NCBI RefSeq assembly: GCF_036417845.1
Contig: NC_090020.1
Location: 32,596,425-32,660,424 of the forward strand
Length of the DNA: 64,000 nt
Direction: 5' to 3'
From: Apteryx mantelli
Taxonomy: Eukaryota > Chordata > Aves > Apterygiformes > Apterygidae
Below are positions 21,401 through 35,360 of this stretch, one piece after another (the stretch's first letter is position 1; each line of letters starts with the position of its first letter). The translations under genes and the position numbers were made by a program. The notes under the pieces were generated by a model that saw only the letters and a list, made by a program, of their open reading frames with translations, was not told the DNA's origin and did no database searches.

Positions 21401-24400
21401 TAGCCATAGCTGCAGTGTAATAGTAGAGTCAAATTCAGGTTCTTGTTCTGTCTTCTCCTGTTTTCCAGCAGTGGCCCCGTTTTATTCCTGATGGGCAAAG
21501 ATGTGGTAGTTGACACGGCCAAAGGGCTGTCCTGGACTCTTGGGTCGAGAGATGAGGACTGCAGTGCAAATAATAAGTGAGGGCAATAGATTTTATTCAG
21601 CATTCTGCGTTGTCTCAGACTATTTCTATCAATGACACGCAAGGGGGCTGGGTGCTGCAAGTAGAATGGGAATGTGGAAAAAAAAGAAAACGGGTGAAAT
21701 TAGTGGCCTCTCTACCTTGACAAATGGTTGGGGCTGGTAATTAGTAGTAGCTGTCAGTCAAAGGTGCAGTGTTCAGACATTGGGGATTGAAATCAGAGCT
21801 AGGGTCAAAGAAGGTTGGTGTTCTTGCAGGAGGAACTGATTTCACAAGCTGCCTGGCTTTGGCTATGTCAGAAATAGCCATAGCTGAAAATAGTCCTGCC
21901 AACATTTAGTCCATTGAGGTACTGAACTTTAGGGACAGTTTCAAATCTGAGAAGCCAGATGTGCTCCTCCTAACCTCTGCTACCTGCCCCTCATATACAT
22001 GAAGTCTATTTAAATAAAGCATTCGGGGGGAGGGAAGACAATAATTAAGTGTTGAAATAGCCAGAATAGCAAACATATTGAGGGTATTCACATTTGAGAG
22101 GTTTCTATGCCACATTCTGTAGAGAGCAGAGCCAGCTTTAAATGGCAGCAGGAGACCGAAGCAAATGTTCTGCATTACTTTCTGTGCGACTGTGATGCGG
22201 CGGGGGGCTCGGGCGAGGGAGGGCCTGGGTCAGCCACAGCTCTGGTAAACAAGAATTGCGTATACCTGAGAAATAAGATCAAACCCTCCTTCTGTAGCCA
22301 GCCCATGTCCTTGCAGGGATTGCTGGAGAGCCCCATTCATCAGGGTCTGGCAGAGCTCAATTTACATTGATTACAAGAGAGAGTTCAATTTTGCCAGCTG
22401 TGTGAGAAACATCTTGACTAGAGGAACAATTTGCGTTACTGTCCTTTTCCTTAGTAAGCATCATATTTAGTTTTCTCTAAGCTCATTCAGAAAATTAAGC
22501 ACTGTAGAAGTTGGTGGGAAACAGTAAACAAAACTAAGTGTTCAGCAGCTGAAATAACTTTATGTTTGGGGCAGAGAGAAAGGAGCAGGTGCTCTTCTGG
22601 CTGATAGCCACAGTTCAAAGCCTTAGTCCGTGTCTTTTGGTCAGGAGACTGCTGGCAACTGAGCAGCAAGTTTGTCCAAGGCTGACATCTCTTATTTGGA
22701 AGGTATTTTGTGAGTGTTTGTAACCATTTCTAGGACAGCTGATGGGGGCTTAGACACCCTTTTGCAACAGGTTCTGACTTTTTTTTTTTTTAATCTTTAT
22801 TTTAATCCAGATTATTTTCACAGCAATGGAGAGAGAAAAAAAGAGAATCTGTATATGTCTGGGTGGGTGAATTTGATGCTGCCTGGTCTGAATCCCTGTG
22901 CAGCCTGACGCAGGAGAGGATTCATTGCAGATTCCCCATGTCAGGCTCCCACCAGGACATATCATATCTCAAGTCAGCACTCGAGTCTTGGCACTGTAAA
23001 TTTTGAGGGAGCAACTTCACAAGTATCCTAAACTGATCAGAAGCTGTGTTGCTACTGAAAGGGGAAGTCCTGGCCCCCCCTGCCAAGTGCCATGGTCATG
23101 TTTTTTGGGCTGATGCTGGGACCTGTGCAGCTGTGTGCTCTGCCAGGTCAGTGCACTGATCCAGGAGGAAAATACTGCTTGTTTAGCAGGTATGAAGTCA
23201 TGGGTGAGGAGAAGGGCCAGGCTGCCTTTTTCAGTAGTGGTGCTTTTTCCAATCAGTCTAAACTGCTCATGAAGGCATAGCCAGAAATAGTTTCTGCCTT
23301 GAATGAAAACTTGATCAACAAAGCCTTTGTCAAAGCTGGTACATCCCTGTAGAAGTTAGGCTTCAATATTTGTTTTAGCTAAAAGTATTTCCACAAGCTC
23401 TGATGCAATTCTGGCCACATGTCAGAGGCCCTTGGCAGAAAAGACACTTAAAAAGATTGCAGTAAGCCAAAACACTCCTCTGCCCCCTACTAGGGAATCA
23501 GCAGCTCTCCTGAAGGCAGAAACACCAGCAGATGAGATGGTAGAGCCTGTCCCAGCAAGTGTAAACCTGGGAAGGGCAGGCCCCGAGCACCACTTACAGC
23601 CAGTCTCCCATGACTGGGGAGATGCAGCAAATGTGTCACTGCAGGGCTGAGCTCTTCTGAATCACAGCCGTCTTTGAAGTTTTAGGAGTTGCAATTTTGT
23701 TTCACCCCATTCTCAGATGAAGGAATCTCTCTATCGCCCTTTTTTTTTCCTCTCCACAAGCGCTTTCTGCATACAGCTATCTCTGGTCCATCTGGAAGTG
23801 ATGGTCAAGCTAGCAGTCAAAGCACCAAAACTGTGGGGTTTGTGTTGTGCTCCCGCCTGTGTGCCACAAAATCCCTGTGGCCTTGCGGAAGTCAGAGGCT
23901 CTCCTTGACTCAGCCTCCTCGTGTGTAATGAGATCATAACGCTTCCCTGCCTCGCAGACATGGGCTGGGAGTGAGTGTTTTTAAGACTGGTTGAAGTCTC
24001 AGTGCAGCAGGAGTCATGTAACTTCAGATGGCCACTGCTTATGTTAAACTACTTGGGGAATATAGAGTCCTACAGCTGCAGTCCTACAGCACCATCAGAG
24101 ACACAGGCATGGGTCACGCCATCCTAGTTCAGGAGGAGCTGGGCTTTAGGTGCTGTAGCAAAGCAAATGCTGGGAGGAAGGAGGCTAACTGGAGACGTGG
24201 ATGGAAAGGCGCAAAATACGAAGATGGGATGTGGTGCTGCTTGCTATTAAACACTTCCGAGTAAGACTTGCTTATATGTCATCTGACCCCTTTCATTTCT
24301 TTCATCAGGCCCAGCAGATATGTTTAGTCTAGTGGCTTTTGGATTCATTGCTTTCTTTTCAGTCAGAAAGAGAAAAAAAAAACAAACTGATTTTGCAGAT

Positions 24401-24569
24401 ATGCCACAGTTGTGCTGATGTTGTGTCTTAAACCAACGTAAAGAGTAAATTGAATTACAAAAGCAAGTTACAAAGCAAGGCTCAGTCTTCCATTTCTTGC
24501 ACACCAAATGCTTCTGTTGGATTCATGACCAGGATCTAGATCACTCTGCCTGGGAAAGCATTAATTTAA

Positions 24570-24604
24570 AACACACGCACGCACACGCATGCACACACGC
24601 ACAC
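24570..24604. repeat. (CA/CG)n alternating purine-pyrimidine tract
   Basis: About 35 bases built of CACACGCA and related units. Strict purine-pyrimidine alternation makes it prone to Z-DNA and to length variation. It lies in gene-free DNA. Confidence 0.85.
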
Positions 24605-27600
24605 TCTCTTTAAGTGAATTGGAAATTACTTCATGTGATATAATAACAAACCCTGCTGAATCAAAAGAAGCCTCTCTGATCCTGCTCCTCTGCAGGCTGG
24701 ACACACGGAATATGTTCATTTACTAGGACTTGTCTAACCCCCAAGCAGCAGAGATTGCCATGCTGTGGCTGAGGCCGCGCTCCGGGATTCGCCGTGGCAT
24801 GAGGGCCATGCGCAGGGAGCTTGCGCAGAAGAGGACTTGGTCCTGGGCCATGAGGAAGCCGTGACCCAGGAGCAGAGTACTCCTTTCGAACAGCACTTTT
24901 CCTGGGTATTGCCTTTCAATACCTGACACCAGACAGTACTATGGCTAAACTGTAACTGTAAATCACAGTGGGCTTTTTCTCTGGGTAGGCCATGTTTACT
25001 CACTAAAAAAATTACATTACTTCTCCTTTACCCCTCTGCCTTGCAGAAAAGCATGGGTTTCTTGTGTAACCATATCAGCTGCAGATACATTGGTGATGCA
25101 GCCTCCTCCTGACACCTGCTGCCCCATGATGTTTTCTGCCTTGGCTCTAGTCGCATTGTGCACTTTGGGGTGGTCACACTGCATGTGAATAGGAGATGAT
25201 GTGCACTTTCAATGCGCCCTTTGTGCAGCTCCCACAGTCTCCATGTCTTTAAGTAGTCAATATATGTAGTAATGGGGAATAGGAAAAGCTATTTTTAATT
25301 CTGTTTACATTTAGATTTTCTCTTTTATTTACTCTACCTTATATGGGAGGGGGAACAGTAATATAGTGGGGCTTAGGTAGTCTGTACTTGTGAATTGTTT
25401 TCCTCCTCATTTATAAAGCAGGTGTAAGGATCCATCAAAATAGACAAGCAGGAATTCCTGGGCTGTGTTGTGAGGAAAAGCTGGTATGCAGTACACTTTC
25501 CACCTGCCACCTAACTTTTCCTGTTCTCCAGTGATTACCCCAGACAAAGCATTGCCAAAGGGCTGCAGGGGTGTGTGACCTGCAAGGGATCTTGCATTGC
25601 TCCAGGGATGGAGAGCAGCGGCTTTTGCACCCCCCTTCAGAAGTGCAGCTGCACAACCTTTACCTTTCCGGTAGTAAACAAATGCACCAGCCAGCATCTG
25701 GGATACATCTAGCAGCGGCGGAGCGGATAGAAAGTCATCTTCCTTATCTGAAATGGAAATGGAAAGAGTAAAAATGCCTTCAAGTGAAAAATTCAAGCTA
25801 GTCACAATGAAGGTTTCCCTCAGCAGGTGATTCACTAAGGCTTTTAGAAAGGCATTTCTCTATGTGAGCAAACTGCTTTTTCTTTTTTTTTTTTCCTAAG
25901 CGTTTAAACCAATGTTTGTTTAAACTGTTCTAAGCTAGCTCCAGTGGTTGAGTACACTGAAGGAACACGTGTATTGCTAAGCAGAGGAGTTATCCAACCA
26001 GGCTGTGTAAAGATTCTTTTCACTGCACTTACTAAGTACCCCAGCTATTTTAAGCACTTGTAGGGGGGAAAAAAATCACTAAATACCCTTGAAGACTGCA
26101 TTGAGAAGTCTGTATGTTAAAGAATTTGTTGGAACTGAAGATCTTCTTGGAGGAAATAATCTGTAGACGCTTTCTTTCCTGATCCCATCTTCAACCTGGC
26201 TAAAAGAGACACTAAATAGACAGTTTGATACCCCTAGAGGAGCTGTTTTTCCAGTGTTGGCTCTTGCAGTTCCCACAGATGTCTGCTGGAATTTGATGAG
26301 TTTCTCAAAGCAGCTGCTCCAGTTGTCTCCTGATGGCATCAACCACGAGGCATACAAAGCAGCGACCACTCCTGACCTCAATCTGGCTGTGGCAGTTTTC
26401 TTATCAGCAAAACTGAGAAAATAGCAGATGTCTCTCAGTGAGGATTCCTGTAAGGATGTTGACTAGAGGATGCTTGGGGCCTATAGATGTGGAGACAAAC
26501 ACTGTCCCAGGCAGTCTAGCAGAGACACAGATAAGAAAGTTCAGGTTTGTCTTCAAGGATAAGCAGGAGGTGCAAGGGACTTTCTGAGGGCACCCTCGAA
26601 AGGCTCCTAGGTGGTGTAATACATGACATGTAAGAGTTCCTTGTAATTGCAATTGTCACATTAAAGAGAGGCTGCAAGTGGAATCCAAGAGATATGCAAC
26701 TTGTGTGAACCCCAGTTAGGAGCGAGTCAGTTTTAAGTGTGCTGCACCTTTCAGTGGGGAGATGCTCCAGCCGCCTCTTACGCAGGCTATGCTCTAACGT
26801 AACAGCAGTCCCAGCGCCCAGAGCATCCCTGATTCTTGCTTTCTTGTTTTCAAATGTTAGAACTGTATGAACTGCATTTGCTGCTGCTGCTTCTCTCCTG
26901 AAGTCATCCAGACTTAAACTGCAGGTGCTGCACTTTGGTGTGAATCAGAACATAAATATCTCCACAGTCACTGCCAGTCACAAACAGGTTTATTTCAAAA
27001 TGACCATTGCACCATTCCTCCTTTGTTTGGCCATTTTACAGCCCTTCCTGGACTCCCGTCAGCACACTTGCCTTTGGGAGGCAGCAGAGATGTCTTATTT
27101 TGCCCCCATTCACCCTCTGAGTCACAGTCTGTTCAGTTCACCTGTGAACAAGGTGAGGGGTCTCCCATCTGATCCTTTTATATGATAAACAGATATGGTG
27201 ATTTCATATGCTCATTTTTTCACAACTGGTGAAAAATGCCTCCGCATTTTAAGCCGCTGTTTGTGGATGCTGCATTGCCCAGGCTGGGAAGCAGAGAGCA
27301 CCACGTACCCAATCCCACCACCTTCCTGCCTTCGCTGGCCAGGGCTTTCTGTGTAGGGGCTCCAGGGGAAGCAGGGTGGCATCGCGGCACCAGCTCTGCT
27401 CTGTGGCTTTCCAGGAGGGACATATTGTTCATCAGAGAACCAACAGCCATCTGCTGCCCCTTTGCAACAGCCTGCCTGTAGGCTACCTACCAACCAGACT
27501 GAGAAGCAAGAGCACAAATCAAAAAAAAATGTTGTGACCTATTTAATGGGAAAAAGGCTATGTTGACCCAAGCTACTGGCAAAACGTGTTTAATTGCTAT

Positions 27601-29966
27601 AGCTGCTAGCCAAATACGTCATATTGAAACACAGGCGTTTGAAGTCACCGTGCAAGCAGGCCCCCACTCAACACACTTAAACATCTCCATAAACGCTTGG
27701 TTGGACAGGAATGTACCTAGGCACATGCTATTTCTGCAGCAGCAAAAAGAGTTTGGAATTTATTTCATCTTTCAAAGGGAAAGCCTATGCCTTTCTTTGT
27801 CAAGCGCTCCGGGTGCTGCATCGATCCATAATAATAGGTGTGAGTTTGTCTCACTCAGCTCAAGCTCCATACTGATGAATCTCCTACAGAGGAGATGATT
27901 GTCTTCCACTGAATTTTCTGCTTCATGCTGTCCTTTCAGCTACCCTCTCCTTGTAGAGAGCTGGGCTTTTTTTTACAGGGAAAACAACTTGAGAAGCAGG
28001 ATAGCTAGAGTTGGCAGGGATGTTTACAACACTGGGGATAGCTTATTTAGTTAAAAAGAAGATATTTACCCCATTCTGAAAAAAACTCAAGAGAAACAAA
28101 GTTCTTCAAGTGAAAAAAGAAAACTCTACAGTGGTCATAGGAGAAGGCAGCATGTGAAGCAGGGCTCAAAGACAAGGGAAAGAAAAGTGTTTAACAAGGG
28201 CTACATAAAAAAGGAGATCTGATCTTCTACCTTTACTCTACCTATTTCCACATATCGGTCAGATGGGTGACCACTAATTTCATCTGCAACTGACATTACT
28301 TTGTCAAGTCTGCCTAAAGAAAATCCTCAGTCAATGACACTCAGTGAGTGCCTTCCCTTCCCCACACATGAGCATAAATACCTCTGAGGGAAGAAAACCA
28401 CAAGGGTTTCACAGAGAATGAAGAGCAACCCTCCAGCAGGAGAACATGCTGTGCATAAATGGCAACACCATGGACATCAAGTTACCTTAGTCAAAGCTCT
28501 GTTTGGGCTCTTTGGGCACTGGATGTATATAACTATGAAATATTGCTGTAATGCCTACACTGGTGTAGTACACACTAGTGATCCTTATATCCTGTAATGC
28601 AAAGAGTAAAACAGTTGCAAAAAGACTGCATGGGCTTCACAGAAGCTTCAGGACAAGGAGATTTCTTCTCACCAGTTCCATGAGACCTTCCTAACACAGA
28701 AGTTGCTTACACAAGTCTTAGAAATTTGCTAATTTCTAAAGTTAGTTATTTCCACAACAGAAATTGTGGTTTCTTTTCATTTTTCTTCTAGCAAATAGTA
28801 TCTTGCACACTGTCCAAAACACATTCTCTTCAGCTAGACTGCACACATTTGTCCATGACCTGATGCTAATAATTTTTTATTTTAAGTCTTCATGAAATTT
28901 AGTGTTACAGCACTGAAACAAATGCATTAAGACACTGCATTACAAGTAGATAAAAGACTCCTATTCCCTGAGCAAAAAGAATTAATTCCATCATCCCATT
29001 GAAGCAGATAGCTCAGGTATTTAGGGCTTGACCTTACAAATGTTTAAGTATGTGTGTACAGTTTAGTCATGTGAGTTCGCAGAAGTGTATGAAATAACTC
29101 CCGTGGATAATATTACAAGGCATGATTTTTCACTGTCTTCAGAACTGGGAAGGTTAGAGGTTTCTGCCAAGCATTTTAGAAGCACTTTAGAAGTAGACTA
29201 TAGGAATTGGAAAGTGTTCTGTTTTTAAAATTCATATTAATTAATGGATTCCTCATGCAAAATGCCTGATAATATATTGGGGTTTAGTGCTGATCCTACC
29301 AGCCTAAATGTTTTTCTAAGAGGGCTGGTTATAAAAAATTGATATTCATCATCATGATCAGTTTCTGCTACTGATGAGAAGTGAATTGTCACATCATACT
29401 TAGCACTCACAGATTGTTCAGTGTTTAAAGTGATTTACAGGCTTTTGCTTACCCCAGAAGACTTCATGGTAAACAAAAACAGTCAAACGGAAAAGAGAAA
29501 CTGCTTCTGCCTCTGCCTCCTCCCTCTGCCTCCTCCTTAGCGTGCAGACTGACGATTTAAAGCGCAAAGGCTCACTGCTCCTAGCCACTATCACTGCACT
29601 GATCTTTTGCTCCAAAGCACTCCAGTTATTTTTCCAAAGAAGTTCAGGTAGGAACATGCTCCTTCCAGCTCTTCATAGCTACAACTTATCCTTTTAGGAA
29701 CCCATTTGTCTGAAGCAGTAATACAGAGGTAGCTATAGGATCTTCTGCAGGTATATGAGAGAGCCAGCAGTGGAGACAGCTGGACAACATGGATGTAAGA
29801 AAAAAGTGATTCTGTGTAATAAAAAGCGAGGGGGCAGAACCCATGAACCCTTGTTATCTTGGGGTTTCTCTTTTGTCTCATATTCCTCCCTACAACCTTG
29901 CAATCCCTTTCTCTCTGTATCCCTCCACGTCCCCACTGGGCAAGAGAGAGCTTGTGCAATGGACAG

Positions 29967-29988
29967 CTTGTTGTCCATGGACAACAAG
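29967..29988. repeat. 22-bp perfect palindrome
   Basis: The half-site CTTGTTGTCCA is followed directly by its exact reverse complement TGGACAACAAG, with CCATGG at the centre. There is no spacer. No neighbouring gene explains it. Confidence 0.95.
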
Positions 29989-32900
29989 GAGTTTTATGTG
30001 TGCTGACCGCTGTGGGTGCCCTCTGTGGTGATGTGTGTGACAGTTGTGGTCTGCCTGGCTTTCCCTCGACAGAGACTATGATTTGGGTTTCTTCTCTTCT
30101 ACCCAAACACTGCCTTCCGGGCAAGTCAGATACTTCCTTTCTAATTTGATCCACAATGGCCAATGGCCTCAAAAGGTACAGGGGGAGGGTACAGACATAG
30201 ACACTGTGATCCCATAAGTCTCGTATTCTTAGGAAAACAGGGTTAAAAAAAAACAGAGAACGTAGTGATGATCTGTTGAGAGGGAGCATGAGCAGGGCAA
30301 GTGTCGATCTTGCAGTTTTCTCTGCATAGCCTACCTAAGCAAAACTCTGACTGCAGGTCTTCGAGTTCAACCTACGTAAGGATGCAGAATAAGGCTCTGT
30401 GCTCTCCGCTATGATTCACCTCAAACTGAATATTTTCTCGTATTTGTAAAACAGGAAAATGGAAAAAGCTGCCTCTGCTGAATTTCTGCTTGCAACCTCT
30501 GCTTATAAGAAGCCCCTACTTTGTGGTGTACTTGGCAATTTAGCAAGAAAATCACTTAGGTAAGTGACTTCAAAAAGCTGTTGGAATAAGCTGAGGTAAT
30601 CCTGGCTTCTCAGAAGCAATGGGAGGAACAATCAAAACAGGGAGGAAAGCAACAGGAAGGTGAATTATGCAGGCTCCACCAAGTACACAATCAGAGGTGA
30701 GGAGAAGGTTGTCCGTGGACTTAAGGGCAAAACGGTGCTCTTATGATGCATCTCACCTATTCAGCATTCACCAAGAGCAACCTACAGACCCACTATCTAC
30801 ACTCTTATCAGAAAAAGAGAAGCTGGGTTTCCATTAATGTATCTTTTGCTATAGGATGTGAGAACGAGTAACCAGAATGTTCCTCAGTTCCTCTGCTTGA
30901 GGAGAGCTGCAGCAACTCTGCCAAGACATTCACATCACTAGACCTTGATATTGCCATTCTGCTGCTTTCTCCTCCAAGTCTGTAGTGAACTTAGGATGCA
31001 GAATTACAGTGGGCATCCCTTGGTGGCCCAGCCATAAATGGAGAGGAGGAAATTTTGTAATCTTTCCAGTGCTGTACATGAAGCAAATGGTGCTGGGCAT
31101 TTTTCAAATAAGGTAATTTCATTTTCATTTTACCTAAAAACAAAAAAAAACACAGAAAAAAAAGCCCACATACAATTTGAGTATTGGCTTTCATTTTCTG
31201 CCCCTAAACTTTGGGCAACCCTGTAGTGAGGTATTTGCTGGCTTGCCATGATGGGGCTGTATGGCAATTTTCAACACACCAGTCCCAAATTCTTTTCAGG
31301 ATTGATCCCTCCCTCACTCACAGGACTTAACAAACATGTTCGTGCTTTGTTAGTTCTTGGGAGAATGCCTTACATTTAACAGTGATATCATTACAATGAG
31401 GTATGTTACTATCTCTTTTTTGTTTCATCTTGATTACCTTCAATCAAGATTTAGCTGAAAACATACAATGTGCATTACCACAGCATCTAGGGCGTCTGCT
31501 GCCTTCTGCTTCTTTCAAAGGATAGTGATAAGGCAAGGCTGACACTTAATGACAGAGAATTTTATGGAGTCAGTGGTGTTGCTGATAAAGATTGGGGGAA
31601 GGAGTGAAAGAAAAAATGATATTTTTTATTTTTGTTCTTGTTTTTTAAGAAGAGGTTGAGACATTAAAGAGCCTCAGGACATTGTGAATTGACCTGGTGG
31701 GCGGAAGAGAAAAAGGCAGAGAAAACATTAAGAAATTCCACTTATTCTACTCTAAACCAACTATCAGTTGCTTCAAGTAACTTTGTCTTTTGTTTGTGTT
31801 CATTTTCACTCTGCCTGAAGAGCCATCAGCAGACAACCTTTGTCACATGAGGAGAGATTAGGAGAAAGGTTAGGAGAAGGACCACTGGCGGCAGAAGAAC
31901 CAGCAGCTGAGGAAGTGGACTTCTACCTCACTGACCCTAATGCGGGCAGAGTAAACAACTACCTCAAAGTAGCTGAGTTTGTTTGGGGTTGTCTGCAAGG
32001 CACAAAATTCTCCCAGAGACCATGTGAAAAGGGCACGTTACAGCCAAAGCTAAAACAAGCTGACTTTTCCATGCTAGCTGTTCTGATATCATTTAAAAAC
32101 ATGTGCATGTTGATTCCTGTCTAAAAGCAAACAAAGCAAGCTAGCCAATTAGCTGAGTCTCAGTTATCTAAACTATTTTTTAAAGAAAATCTGTACCTAT
32201 CAGGCTTTGCTTGATAGCTTTTTAGAAGTTGTTTTAATGTTTTCAGTCTGTTTAGACAAACCAGTCAACTGAAGGCTTGGACACTGCTTCAGCACGGGCA
32301 ATGTCTTAAATATGTTTTATAAGTGCAGTCAGATACAGGAAGAAGTATGGACTAGGCTTAGATGGATTTTACCACCTTTACTTGAGCAGTAAAGCAGAGA
32401 AGGGTAAAAAAACATGCCTATGTGGAATTAGAAATTCCTTTAGCCAACTCAACCAAGTCTAATCCTGGCATTTTATTAGAGAATTTCTGTAGTTTTAGTT
32501 TCAACAACTACTTCGTGGGGAGTTTTTTAATACTAATGTGAAAGAGCAATTTAATTTAAACACAGAACATCACTAAAACATGTTCTTACATTAATAGTTT
32601 GCCTTTCTTCCTAGTAATTTTCATGGACTTGCCATGAACAGTTCATGACAGCGAAAATTCAGCTTATTGAACAATATGTGAAAAAAAATGTGACATTATG
32701 AATTATGGCTAAATTATTTCATGAAACAATTATTGCTCATGCCAAAAAAAAAAAAAAAACACAAATCCCAAACCGCAAAACACTCTTCTTGCTAGGAAAA
32801 AAATAATAATTAAAAACATATTTCACTTATACACTGATAGTTGCCACTGTACTTATAGTCAAAAATAGTCACAAGATAAGGTTTCATAGGTAAATTCTAG

Positions 32901-33870
32901 ACTGGTAGCATGCTGATTTTCTTTCTGTCTACCTCTATCGAAGCATATGGGGATGAAACTTCTAAAACCAGACTGAGAAAGTACCTAGTTCTGGACCTGA
33001 ATGTAGGACAGGGCCTGTGTATAGATGCATTGAAACCTGCAGCAGAGAAAGTCTCTAGGAGCAGAGACGCTAGCTGGAGAAGCCTCCCTTTACCCAGGCA
33101 GACTAATGGCCACGGTGTGGAGGAGGGACACATCAGCCCGTGGCTTCTGTACCCCCAATAGTGTGGCTGCTGCAGCCTTAGCTGCCTGAAGAAAGCCAAA
33201 GAAACCCAAGTTGTTCTCTTTTAAACACAACATGCTTTTGAACAGTTATTTTTGTTTAATTGAACACAAATTCTCAACAAAAGTTAACAAAGGAAAGAGG
33301 AACCACCTGGTGCTGTGTTCAGATTGCAGTGTGTGCTCAGCTGTCTGCCTTTCATGCTAATAGGAGGTGTCTGGGACTGTTATCATGGGGCAGGGGAGCA
33401 GAAGACAACCTAGGCATCAGGTCAAGCCCTCTTTCCAGTAATGGGCAAAGGTCAGACATTTGCATTAAATCGTAGATATTGTAAGTAACGAGTTTGTTGC
33501 AATCCGATGTGTAAAATAGCTTACTTGTCTGACACCTGAGTCTCTGACTAGTGATACTGATGGGGAGGGAGGAATCTGTTAAAAAAGGATGCTGAAATGC
33601 GAATGGTGAAACTAGGCTTTGAGCAGGCCCGAACACTAGACAGCTGGGCCATGTTCCAGCACAGCATATGCTGGCACAGACACCACATCAATCACCCGCT
33701 GCAGCCCCTGAGCTAGCACTGCACAACTGCAGGCCAAAAGACTGTCCAGTGCAAGAGCAGGGGTAGACACTGCTGACTGGAATTAGGACTGGTGGTAAGG
33801 ACACCACTATGATGTGAAACAGTTACCTAAAGTATCTCTTGTTCAATGCTGGCCACTAACTATGCTTGTT

Positions 33871-34681
33871 TCACAGAATCACAGAATCACTGCAGTTGGA
33901 AGGGACACCTGGAGGTCATCTGGTCCAACCCCCCTGGTCAAGCAGGGTCACCTTCAGCACATTGCCAAGGACCCTGTCCAGACAGTTTTTGAATATCTCC
34001 AAGGGTGGAGACTCTACAACCTCTCTGGACACCCTGTGCCAGTGTTCAATTAATCTCACAGGTTTTCTTATGTTCAGCTGGAACCTTCTGTGTTTCAGTT
34101 TGTGCCTGTTGCTTCTCGTCCTGTCACTGGGCACCGTTGAGAGGAGTCTGGGCATGTCTTCTTCACACCCTCCCATCAGATATTTATACACCTTGATAAG
34201 ATCCCCCTCAGCCTTCTCTTCCCTGGGCTAAACAATCCCAGCTCTCTCAGCCTCTCCTTGATGAGAAATGCTCCAGTCCCTTACTCATCTGTATGGCCCT
34301 TCACTGCACACACTCTGGTATGTCCATGTCTTTCTTATGCTGGGAAGCCCAGAACTGGACCCAGCATTCCAAGTGTGGCTTCACCAGTGCTGAGTAGAGG
34401 GGAAGGATCACCTACCTTGACCTGCCAGCAATGCTCTTCCCAGTGCAGCCCAGGATACCCCTGGCCTTTTTTGCCACAAGGGCACATTGCTGGCTAAAGT
34501 CCAGATTGTCCACCAGGATTTCCAGGTCCTTCCCTGCAAAGCTGCTCTCCAGCATGGGGTTATTTCTCTGCAGGGGCAGGACTTTGCATTTCCTGTTGTT
34601 GAACTTTATCATAGTCCTCTGACCACTTCTCCAGCCTGTTGAGGTCCCTCTGAATAGCCGTCCAACCATCAGGTGTATCAA
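33871..34681 (-). mobile_element. 5'-truncated CR1 LINE, decayed
   Basis: On the minus strand this reads as the end of a CR1 reverse-transcriptase ORF followed by the CR1 3' tail. Two open pieces, 34412-34681 and 33916-34191, encode typical CR1 stretches (SFAGKDLEILVDNLDFSQQC, then VPSDRTRSNRHKLKHRRFQL and EHWHRVSREVVESPPLEIFK). They lie in different frames with stops between them, so the copy is dead. The tail is at the low-coordinate end (CACAGAATCACAGAATCAC on the plus strand). About 0.8 kb remains and the 5' part is missing, as is usual for this family. Confidence 0.9.
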
Positions 34682-35304
34682 ACAATAACTAAACCATTGT
34701 AAAACACTTTCAGGTTCATTTCACATCCAGACGAGTGCCCCACTGTGCAAATGCACCCTCGGCACCCAATGAGGTACCAGTACAGAAGGTCGTTCCTTCT
34801 CCCATGCTGTCCTGAAGCTATGGGGTGTGTATTTGGGATGCTCCAAGGGGTTAGGATGATCAAAGAGGAAAAAGTCAAAAGAAATTCTGCTCTACTGATA
34901 GTGAGGAGAAGATTTCAGTCAGGCAGGTCCTTGGTGATCAGCACAGTCCTAGAAAAGATCTGCTGTAGTACCAGACATAAGTGATAAAAATATTTGAAAT
35001 GGTTATGTAAATCTGACAGTAATTACCAGCATCCCTGTGTTCGGAGGGCTGAATATGTTCCAAGTGGACCTCAGAGACTAGCAAGGCAATGCATATTGCT
35101 CTGATTTATATTATTTATATATTATATTGCATCTCAAAAATTAACTCCCCTTGCATTTATTTGCATCAGCAGAAGTGGGGAAAAAGAAAATGTATAATTA
35201 TTTACCATGGCAAACTTCTTTATTGAAGAGACTAGACTGAGCTACCCAATGATCATCCATTTGATCTCACTGGCTATAACAGAGTTTTATTTCAGACGTC
35301 GGTC

Positions 35305-35360
35305 TCTTTGCCTCTGTTTTCCTATTTGTAGAATAAGAATGAGTCACATAAGTCACTGTT
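35305..35360 (+). repeat. Possible MIR-like SINE relic
   Basis: GCCTCTGTTTTCCTATTTGT, then AGAATAAGAATGAG, resembles the CCTCAGTTTCCTCATCTGTAA block of MIR. It is short, diverged and without ends, so the call is tentative. Confidence 0.25.

Larger units (their letters stand above)
21401..33870. other. Intergenic, no gene seen
   Basis: No coding gene can be supported. The longest frame is 232 codons on the minus strand (29591-30289), with no recognisable domain. Notable items are a small isolated GC-rich patch at about 22190-22235, an alternating CA/CG tract at 24570-24604, GC-rich sequence at about 27270-27480 that spans no gene, a 22-bp perfect palindrome at 29967-29988 and an A-run near 32742-32759. 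Otherwise it is unique sequence. Confidence 0.6.

Noticed and set aside
21440-21660. A 94-codon minus-strand frame considered as a possible retroelement remnant
   Set aside because: No terminal repeats, primer site or recognisable motif could be found.
31840-32124. A 94-codon plus-strand frame with an acidic N-terminal part
   Set aside because: No recognised domain, no splice or promoter context, and length within chance expectation.
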